From JAKVCB01 sp963578605 (GTDB lineage Bacteria; Planctomycetota; Planctomycetia; Pirellulales; Lacipirellulaceae), in contig CAUZEA010000121.1 of assembly GCA_963578605.1 (NCBI GenBank), forward strand, positions 1 to 15,417: DNA of 15,417 bases, written 5' to 3'. The notes under the pieces were generated by a model. The model was not told the origin of the DNA. It saw nothing but the letters and a program-made list of their open reading frames with translations, and did not search any database. Every line of letters begins with the position of its first letter. The stretch's first letter is position 1. This document shows positions 1 through 6,360 of the stretch, piece after piece. The position numbers and the translations under genes were made by a program.

Positions 1-1807
1 CATCGAAACTTTCCACCCATTGAAACTTTTCGATCGGGTGAATCAGTCGGTCGACCAGCTTAACGTCATGCTTGTCCACGCGTCCGTTGCCGTCGATGTC
101 GACGCGGGGAGCCTCTTTCACATCGCCATCCAAGTTCTGTTTTACAGCAGAAAGGTCCGCATCGCTCAAATCTCCGTCGCCGTTGACATCACCCCGCAGC
201 GTGCGGACCTCTAACGGCCGCTCATGGTCCGCCCAGTGCAGCACGATTTGGTAGGTCGCTTTATTGCTTAACACCGCACCCTCTTCCCGATACCAGATCG
301 TTCGGCCATCTTGCGATACGGTTCGCTGAAATTTTTCGGCCTGGTCGGGGCCCATGGTTTGACCATTTTCATCGGTGCGACGAATCTCGGCTACGGCGGC
401 ATGCGCATCGCGATCGAACATAAATGCGAATTGGTTGTTCGAGAGACGCGGCGCGGTGCCTCGATCGCCTGGCTGCCAGGCAGTAAGCTTCGGTTTCACC
501 GCCGGTTGATGACCGGCAAACGATCCGCCTGTATCGAACTTGAACAGCTCACCGGTGCCACCGGGTAACAAAAAACCGTAATGCCTATCGACATCGATCC
601 GTTCGATGACGCCGTCAGAACGACGCAGATGTTGGATCGCTTTGACCGAGGGGTGAAACGAGAGAATCACCTCGGTAGCGAGTTGATCGCCGGTTCGGTC
701 TTGGGCAACATCCTTATTGACGACCAAAAAATACTCCTCCCCGGCGTCGTTACGAAAGAAACCGACAACCAGATGATTCCGATTCAGTGCGGCCGTCAGA
801 TTGGCCAACCGACCAGTGCGTCGTAGCCAATTTGGAAGATCATCATCCCGGTCCATCCAGTAGCGGACCTCCTGCTGGTCGCCCGCGATTGGGACCCGGT
901 CCAAGTGAAACGCGCCCACGGGCGAGAGACGAATCAGGGCCTTGGTGACATGAGCAATCTCACGATTGATCGGGGCCAGTTGCTGGTAGGTTGTTGTTGG
1001 TTGAAAGCTGCCATCCCAATAGGTCGAACCGAGGACCGCCGGTGTCCCCGGCCCGCTGGCCCACATGAAATCAGCGAACCCCCGTACTCCGTAAGCCAGG
1101 CTGGTGAATCGTTGCAATCTCAACTCAGATTCACTGAATATTCCGTCGCGATCCGAGGAATAGGCCCGCGGATAGACCCACCACGGCACCCCACGCTTGC
1201 GCGACCAACGCGCAAATTTTTCCAAACGACGGTAGTAGCCCGCGCGTGACTGATCGCTACGAAACGAGGGGTAATGCTGAAACAGCATCACGTCCGGACC
1301 GATCGTCTCGAGTATATAATCCCAATGTTCGGGGGACATACTTCCGATACTGCTGAACGTGATCAAGGACGAGATCGTTGAATCGTGGTGTTCGGCCAGC
1401 CAGTCACGCACGGCGCGCATGTAGGTGGCGGGGCCGCCTTTCTGGACTTCGTCCCCCAGGATGACGCCGATCAGGTGTTTATGAGTGGCTCGAGCCTTCT
1501 TGAAATCATCCTGAAACCGCGGCAAATCCTTGGGCTCATAGCCCAATGCCGCCAGCAGCACGGCCGGCAAACCGCGGCTGTAAGGATGCTTCGAACTTTC
1601 TGAACCGCTGCGAACACCGTCAAAGAACGTATTGAGACCGGACTCGTGAAAATACTCCAGGTTCACCTGCTCCCCGCCCTGATAGCGGTGAGTCTGCCAG
1701 GCCGTTTGCGTGAAAGGCCGATTGGACTGCCAGGCGTCGTAGCGTTCGCTGGCCCATACCACGTGCGCCAAACCGATCAACAGAAAGATTGAGAATAGCA
1801 ATCTCAT
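1..1807 (-). CDS. Secreted TIM-barrel glycoside-hydrolase-like protein with type I dockerin (3' end beyond window)
   Basis: The frame is open from an ATG at 1807 to the left edge, giving 602 visible codons with no stop, so the C-terminus lies outside the window. An AGGTG Shine-Dalgarno-like motif precedes the ATG. Residues 1-20 form a signal peptide, with cleavage likely after WAS. The body (about 21-530) has the look of a TIM-barrel glycoside hydrolase: a strand ending in ESGLNTFFDG (56-65), then GVILGDE (114-120), where D119/E120 could be an acid/base pair, then a PWWVYPRAYS strand (208-217) and an aromatic-rich SLAYGVRGFADFMW segment. I cannot assign a GH family. From residue 539 there are two EF-hand-like calcium loops, DVNGDGDLSDAD and DIDGNGRVDKHD, which form a recognisable type I dockerin. 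The likely role is extracellular polysaccharide breakdown or binding. This is firm for export and the dockerin, but inferred for the enzymatic role. Confidence 0.85.
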   Translation of the reverse strand, partial: MRLLFSIFLLIGLAHVVWASERYDAWQSNRPFTQTAWQTHRYQGGEQVNLEYFHESGLNTFFDGVRSGSESSKHPYSRGLPAVLLAALGYEPKDLPRFQDDFKKARATHKHLIGVILGDEVQKGGPATYMRAVRDWLAEHHDSTISSLITFSSIGSMSPEHWDYILETIGPDVMLFQHYPSFRSDQSRAGYYRRLEKFARWSRKRGVPWWVYPRAYSSDRDGIFSESELRLQRFTSLAYGVRGFADFMWASGPGTPAVLGSTYWDGSFQPTTTYQQLAPINREIAHVTKALIRLSPVGAFHLDRVPIAGDQQEVRYWMDRDDDLPNWLRRTGRLANLTAALNRNHLVVGFFRNDAGEEYFLVVNKDVAQDRTGDQLATEVILSFHPSVKAIQHLRRSDGVIERIDVDRHYGFLLPGGTGELFKFDTGGSFAGHQPAVKPKLTAWQPGDRGTAPRLSNNQFAFMFDRDAHAAVAEIRRTDENGQTMGPDQAEKFQRTVSQDGRTIWYREEGAVLSNKATYQIVLHWADHERPLEVRTLRGDVNGDGDLSDADLSAVKQNLDGDVKEAPRVDIDGNGRVDKHDVKLVDRLIHPIEKFQWVESFD

Positions 1808-2505
1808 CGGGGCACCTGATTCACTAATGAGCACGTGGGATGATCGTAAATTGAACTGGTTCACCTTGGCGACACTTATTCATACTCGCCACAACTGGCT
1901 CGAAGCGCGAGTCTTGATGTTACGCCAATGGCAACTGATAGGAATTTTAATCTGCTGACACGGCTGCACACCCAATCGCTTTACGACCCTTTATGGATTT
2001 CACCCTGATTTTATCCTATCTGTGAGAGGAATGCCCCTACTGCAAGGACAATTTCTGGCGAAAGAAGTACAGCCCCGTGCTCCACCGCCACAAAGATAAG
2101 CAGGGGTATCCTTGTTCTGCTCGTGATGGTTACATGGTCGACTCGCGATATGAATAGGGACTCCACCAACGGTGCACTTGCGTCGGTCGCGCAAATCCAG
2201 ACTCGCTGGGCCAGGTCTCCTCTGCCGCGGCCACAAACGACGTGGTGCACAGCACGCCAATCAGCACCCCGCCAAAGCAAACCCCGGTCCATGTTGTGAT
2301 GGCATGGTTTGGTTCTGGGCATGGTTTGGTTATGAGTATGGTTTGGCAAACAGCCCTCACGGTAAATTCTCGTGTTTCAGTGAGTGTTGGGCTGGCCTGG
2401 CAGCTACCTTAACACTAACTTAGAAACGACTTCCTTCTTCGGGGATACGTCACTTGCGACACGCCTTCGACGAATGTGAGTCGCAAAAGTCATGGGAAAA
2501 CAACG
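1808..2505. other. Intergenic region without a convincing gene
   Basis: About 700 bp separates the divergently transcribed dockerin protein and the DUF819 gene, so it should hold both promoters, although I see no strong -35/-10 pair. Short open frames occur on both strands, but none has a good ribosome binding site. One minus-strand frame (2360 to 2130) contains a hydrophobic stretch ending VAAAEE that resembles a signal peptide. It is too weak to call. A 17-bp tandem repeat lies at 2304-2346. Confidence 0.6.
2304..2346. repeat. 17-bp tandem repeat, about 2.5 copies
   Basis: The core ATGGTTTGGTT begins at 2304 and again at 2321. A shorter copy, ATGGTTTGG, begins at 2338. The period is exactly 17 bp. 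The repeat sits 160-200 bp upstream of the DUF819 gene in otherwise featureless DNA. It could be a protein-binding array or simple slippage. No function can be read from the sequence. Confidence 0.8.
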
Positions 2506-3744
2506 ATGCTGATAGCGGCAACCAGCGATTCCAGTGCCCTCATTCAAGATACACCCCATCTACTGGTGTTTTTTGCCGGGTTTATTGGCCTGGTCTTTTT
2601 GGCGTCGAACCAGCCCGTCTTAAAGCCACTCTTCAAGTTCATTCCACCCATCGTTTGGATTTACTTGCTTCCGGCAGTTGGGACATCGTTGGATATCACA
2701 CCAGCGATGTCGCCGTTGTACACGTGGTGCAGTAATATCTTGCTGCCGGCGGCGCTGATTTTGCTGACACTTTCAACCGATGTTAAATCGATTGCCAGGC
2801 TGGGCCCGCTGGCGCTGGTGATGATCCTCTCGGGAACTCTGGGCATTGTCATTGGGGGACCTGTTGCCCTGGCAATTTTTCAGTCACAACTCGATCCAGA
2901 AACCTGGAAAGCGCTAGGGGCACTGGCCGGTTCATGGATTGGGGGTGGCTCGAACATGATTGCCATCAAAGAGGGCGTGAACTGCCCACCGGGCCTGTTC
3001 AGCCCGGTGATCGTTGTCGACTCGGTGGTGGGGTATGGCTGGATGGCGATCCTGATCGCTTTGAGTCGTTACCAGGATCGCGTTGACAAGTTCAATGGAG
3101 CGAATCGAGAAGTCATTACCGACTTGAACCAGCGGTTGAGTGCTTATCGGGCAAAAAACAGTCGGCCTCTTACGCTGTCGTTCTTTGCGATGATTCTGGG
3201 TGTCGGATTCGTGGGAGGTTGGTTCTGTATGTGGCTGGGCCAGCTGTTGCCTGAAATTGAGCCAATCATGACCCATTTTACCTGGGGTATTTTACTCATC
3301 CTGATTGTGGGGCTGACATTATCGGTGACACCAGCCCGGCGGTTGGAAGCCGAAGGGGCCAGTGCCATTGCCTATGGTGGCCTCTATTTCCTGGTAGCCA
3401 CCATGGGAGCCACTGGGGATTTACGGGAAGTTGTCAAGGCGCCGCTGTTGATCGCAGTCGGCGTCGTCTGGATCATGATCCAAGTGGTGTTCCTGGCAGT
3501 CGCAATGCGGCTGTCGAAAGCACCCATGTTCTTGTTTGCAACCGGGAGCATGGGAAATATCGGGGGAGTCATTTCCACGCCGGTGGTCGCGGGGATTTAT
3601 CAGCGCGGCCTGGCACCGGTCGGCGTGTTGATGGGAGTGGTGGGCAACCTTGTGGGGACTCCCGCTGGACTGTTTTGTACGTACTTGATGTCGAAAGTTG
3701 CGATGGCCTATTTTGGCGCAGCCGCGCTCGGGCCTCCGCCATGA
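2506..3744 (+). CDS. DUF819 family (YjcL-like) integral membrane protein
   Basis: The product is 412 residues from the ATG at 2506. A GTG at 2476 would add ten polar residues. I prefer the ATG because it starts just before the N-terminal segment usual in this family. The protein is almost entirely hydrophobic, with roughly ten to twelve membrane helices. It shows two family-like glycine-rich signatures: GSWIGGGSNMIAIKEG in the first half, and ATGSMGNIGGVISTPVVAG plus GVVGNLVGTPAGL near the C-terminus. The duplicated GG/GN patterning recalls transporters built from inverted repeats. The length matches B. subtilis YjcL, at close to 400 residues. The family is widespread but its substrate is not known to me, so a transport role is inference. 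The gene stands alone, facing the metalloprotease gene convergently across 111 bp in which no clear terminator was seen. Confidence 0.9.
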   Translation: MLIAATSDSSALIQDTPHLLVFFAGFIGLVFLASNQPVLKPLFKFIPPIVWIYLLPAVGTSLDITPAMSPLYTWCSNILLPAALILLTLSTDVKSIARLGPLALVMILSGTLGIVIGGPVALAIFQSQLDPETWKALGALAGSWIGGGSNMIAIKEGVNCPPGLFSPVIVVDSVVGYGWMAILIALSRYQDRVDKFNGANREVITDLNQRLSAYRAKNSRPLTLSFFAMILGVGFVGGWFCMWLGQLLPEIEPIMTHFTWGILLILIVGLTLSVTPARRLEAEGASAIAYGGLYFLVATMGATGDLREVVKAPLLIAVGVVWIMIQVVFLAVAMRLSKAPMFLFATGSMGNIGGVISTPVVAGIYQRGLAPVGVLMGVVGNLVGTPAGLFCTYLMSKVAMAYFGAAALGPPP

Positions 3745-3855
3745 TAGGGTCACATGAATGCCCGGCACAGGTTTTCACGCACTGCTCCCAGACGCCAGGC
3801 TCGTATCTCACCATAATCATACGCATCTTTTTGGGTAGTACACACTTTTGAGAGT

Positions 3856-5172
3856 TCAACTTGCCAAAGCAAACCGACCTCTCCACGCAGTGAAGAGACT
3901 CGCCAGGCCCATCACCACAAACCGCAGAGACGAAGGCTCAGGAACCGCCGCACTACGACCAGCCGCGGGACTGCCAAAATTCAGGTTCCACAGATCGTAG
4001 TCGGCCTGAACAACCGTGGCTGCGCCGGAACCGGTGCCGCCCAGTACCGACGAATCATCACCCAGATTGTCGCGCCAGAGGGTGTAATCGGCTGCGTCGA
4101 CGGTGCCGTTACCGTTGTAGTCGCCAGCTGTGGGGATGCTCGGGAACGCTTCGAGGACGTCGTAACCCAGGTCGCGCAACAGGGCCGCATCCAAGTCCGT
4201 AAAGTACTTCCGAACACCACTCAGAGAGTTCGGGTCGAGAACAACTTCTGAGACAATGTCGGCTGAGTCCCACACGAGCGACTGTGTGTTCGTGGAAAAA
4301 TGACTTCCGTCTCCGGGTGCAGGGCCCCCGTAAACCTCCACCAGGTTCTCCCCGATAAAATTCCCGTCTGTGTCGACTCCCACGTAGTCTTCAAACTTGC
4401 TGCTGCTTGCACCCAGGGCGTGCATCAGCTCGTGGAGAGCTATGACATAAAGGTCACGCCTGCCATTGGCCGTTGTGTCGATGGTTTTCAGGTGAAACCC
4501 TTTCCAGGAGTCGGAGCTCGTCGACCAATCCCAGTTGTCGGTCGAGATGTCGACATCGGGCTGCTTGTTGTCATCTTGAACACCGTAGTTGTTGGTTGGA
4601 TCGACCCCGGGATTCGAGCCGGCATACCACGCTTTTGTCGTATTGAAGTAAATTTTCCCACCCCAGGTATTGAACTCCGACCCGTCGTGGCCGGCAGCAT
4701 TCCGCCGGTCGGTACTGTCGGAGCCTCCCTTCGCATTTGAGGTCGATCCTGCATCAAACGCAAAAGCGCCGACATAAACAATGTATTCATTCGCGCTGAC
4801 CGACGACCGGTTGCTCGTGTGAATGTTATTGCTGCTCCGGGAGTAGGTGTAGCCATCACCGTCACTCTCCGCGGTGCCTTCCAGCAGGTTCCCGTCGAGA
4901 TCAAAAATCGAGCTGGCCGCGATATCCGAAACCGAAAAAGTTTCGTTGAGTGTCGGCAGGCTTTCCCAATCGTCGTTGGTGATGATGGTCGACAAAAACT
5001 CCGCGGCGGTACTCACCGCATCGCGCCGTGCCTGCCCTTCTGCCGAGAGGGGGTCAAACCAGTTCTCGTTGCTGGCATCGAGCGCATAGTCAACCACAAT
5101 ATCAATCGCGCCGGCTCCGCGGGCGACGATTAGCACAAGAGCGCTGGTTGCAAAAACGACGCTGAGCTTCAT
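3856..5172 (-). CDS. Secreted metzincin-like zinc metalloprotease with dockerin-like module and PEP-CTERM tail
   Basis: The product is 438 residues from the ATG at 5172. A TTG at 5181 is in frame, but the ATG gives a cleaner signal peptide (MKLSVVFATSALVLIVARG, cleaved near GAGA). The zinc motif is ALHELMHALGASS, with H247, E248 and H251. The classical third histidine of HExxHxxGxxH is replaced by serine. The downstream DGSHFS (H291) is the likely third ligand, as in insert-bearing families. The usual Met-turn appears as EVVLDPN, with Leu where related proteins typically have Met. LTDLD-type sequence (KYFTDLDAALLRDLGYDV) follows, as in other planctomycete proteases. Residues 350-400 are the dockerin-like module GDYNGNGTVDAADYTLWRDN. 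VPEP at 410-413, a hydrophobic helix and WRGR form the PEP-CTERM sorting tail. The protein is likely a surface or secreted protease. Activity is uncertain because of the altered site. Confidence 0.85.
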   Translation of the reverse strand: MKLSVVFATSALVLIVARGAGAIDIVVDYALDASNENWFDPLSAEGQARRDAVSTAAEFLSTIITNDDWESLPTLNETFSVSDIAASSIFDLDGNLLEGTAESDGDGYTYSRSSNNIHTSNRSSVSANEYIVYVGAFAFDAGSTSNAKGGSDSTDRRNAAGHDGSEFNTWGGKIYFNTTKAWYAGSNPGVDPTNNYGVQDDNKQPDVDISTDNWDWSTSSDSWKGFHLKTIDTTANGRRDLYVIALHELMHALGASSSKFEDYVGVDTDGNFIGENLVEVYGGPAPGDGSHFSTNTQSLVWDSADIVSEVVLDPNSLSGVRKYFTDLDAALLRDLGYDVLEAFPSIPTAGDYNGNGTVDAADYTLWRDNLGDDSSVLGGTGSGAATVVQADYDLWNLNFGSPAAGRSAAVPEPSSLRFVVMGLASLFTAWRGRFALAS

Positions 5173-5287
5173 GAGACTCAAGGCAATCGCTGCCTGAACA
5201 AACCACTCCAGCGCAGCGATGCCGACTCATGCCCCTGGTACCAATGTAAATCAACCATGCACCCCGTGCAATCAACTATTTTCTGTG

Positions 5288-5311
5288 GGAGGTCCTGTCG
5301 ACAGCACCTCC
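5288..5311. repeat. 24-bp near-perfect palindrome centred on GTCGAC
   Basis: The arms GGAGGT and ACCTCC flank the perfect core CTGTCGACAG. Only one symmetric pair, at 5294 and 5305, fails to match. It lies between the SH3 lipoprotein gene and the metalloprotease gene, 116 bp upstream of the protease start. No T-run follows on either strand, so it fits an operator or RNA hairpin better than an intrinsic terminator. Function is inferred. Confidence 0.75.
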
Positions 5312-5455
5312 TAAAACAGTGGCTGGGAAAGCGGGAGATTGGGGTCGCACGTTTCAACGCGGCAGGTCAGCTGAAGAGAGCAAAAAACAGCAAACGCAGT
5401 CCAAGCAGCTGGCCGGCGTTGTTTTTAATGTGATTTTTCTGGGCAACGTGCAAAA

Positions 5456-5845
5456 TCACTTGTCGCCCAGCTGGACTTTTTCCTTGCCAATGGCCCCCGT
5501 GGAAACGTAGGCATGAATGCCGTCGGCTGTTTGAACCACCGAGTAACTACCTGCGTCCTTGATCACGCGAATCCGCGTACCCTCGGCAAGCGTACCATCC
5601 GCCGGGCGGCCCTGCTGTGGCCCATCCGTGTAGTACGCAGTGCTGCTGGTGATCACGTCGGGGAAACTGGTTTCCGCCGCCGGTGCGTTACCCGGGGCTA
5701 ATAGTTTGGGACCCTCGGTTGCCGTGATGGACTGGTCCTGAGGTTTGTCTTCCGGCTTGTCTTTGGTTGCCGGCGAAACACCGCTGGGCTTGCACCCAAT
5801 TAAAAAACTGATTGCCAGTAACAACAGAACCAATCGCCAGTGCAT
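5456..5845 (-). CDS. SH3-domain lipoprotein
   Basis: The product is 129 residues. The ATG at 5845 is chosen over farther upstream starts because GGAG sits seven bases before it and a lipoprotein signal follows at once: MHWRLVLLLLAISFLIGC, with lipobox LIGC and the acylated cysteine at residue 18. A charged, proline-rich linker (KDKPEDKPQDQ) follows. Residues about 62-125 then form a bacterial SH3-like domain, with alternating strands ending in TRIRVIKDAGSYSVVQTADG and AYVSTGAI. The AYYTDGPQQGRPADGT segment is a pattern I associate with planctomycete proteins of this kind. It is probably anchored in a membrane facing the periplasm or exterior, where it may bind peptide or glycan. No partner is evident. 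The protease gene lies downstream on the same strand, but the gap of about 280 bp with a palindrome argues against a tight operon. Confidence 0.8.
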   Translation of the reverse strand: MHWRLVLLLLAISFLIGCKPSGVSPATKDKPEDKPQDQSITATEGPKLLAPGNAPAAETSFPDVITSSTAYYTDGPQQGRPADGTLAEGTRIRVIKDAGSYSVVQTADGIHAYVSTGAIGKEKVQLGDK

Positions 5846-6043
5846 GAGAGATCTCCAGTTTGAATTCCAGGCGAAATCCATTACCGCACCAGCAGCATAA
5901 CGTAAACCGTTGGCCAACAACAACGGGAATCGCCGGGTCCAATTGGGGTAGACTGCCAGTCGCCGCAGGGGTCCACCAGCGTGACAAACCGTAAAACTCC
6001 GCGGCCTACCTGTGGCAGGTGCCCATCTCAATTTGTAGAAATT

Positions 6044-6072
6044 TTGTTTTCACCTCCCACCGTTGGTAAACT
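6044..6072 (+). promoter_or_regulatory. Possible sigma70-type promoter for the repeat-protein locus
   Basis: TTGTTT at 6044-6049 and TAAACT at 6067-6072 are separated by exactly 17 bp, upstream of the strong ribosome binding site at 6095-6100. Both hexamers match the consensus only partly (3/6 and 4/6), so this is a weak prediction. Confidence 0.25.
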
Positions 6073-6108
6073 AAAGGTTGGAGTTCCCGCACAACTGGGA
6101 GGACAACA

Positions 6109-6360
6109 ATGGCTACGAAGTTCATAGTGCACGCCATGTGCTCTTTGGCCTTGGTCATTACGACTGCGATTTCCGAGGCCCCGTCCCGGGCAAACGCGAC
6201 TACCACCGGCGACGATGATCGCGAAACTGGCCCGGTAACGGTTACTGGCTACGCGATTGGTGCGCCTGGCCCAAATCGAAATCACCAGAAGTCTACAGGT
6301 CGCATGATTCGTTGCATCATGCCGGCACCACAAAAGCAGGGAAACTGGCACCATGTCTGA
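6109..6360 (+). CDS. Possible small secreted protein or leader ORF overlapping the repeat-protein start
   Basis: This is an 83-codon frame starting at an ATG preceded by GGGAGG with a six-base spacer, one of the best Shine-Dalgarno sites in the window. The N-terminus (KFIVHAMCSLALVITTAISEA) resembles a signal peptide, with a possible cleavage near SRANA. The remainder is polar and matches no family I recognise. Its stop at 6358-6360 overlaps the ATG of the 1222-residue protein at 6353, so the two could be translationally coupled. Alternatives are a non-coding leader or the remnant 5' end of an older gene. Real translation is uncertain. Confidence 0.4.
   Translation: MATKFIVHAMCSLALVITTAISEAPSRANATTTGDDDRETGPVTVTGYAIGAPGPNRNHQKSTGRMIRCIMPAPQKQGNWHHV

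Noticed and set aside
1990..2030. Segment resembling a dispersed planctomycete intergenic repeat (GATTTCACCCTGATTTTATC)
   Set aside because: It only recalls sequence seen between genes elsewhere. There is no second copy in the window, so no claim is made.
2130..2360. Possible small secreted protein on the minus strand (hydrophobic stretch ending VAAAEE)
   Set aside because: It has only a GTG start, no ribosome site, and its first part is made of the 17-bp repeat. No family is recognisable, so it is left as a note.
5846..6031. N-terminal extension of the SH3 lipoprotein
   Set aside because: The ATG at 5845 has GGAG at ideal spacing and starts directly with a lipoprotein signal. The extension would bury the lipobox.
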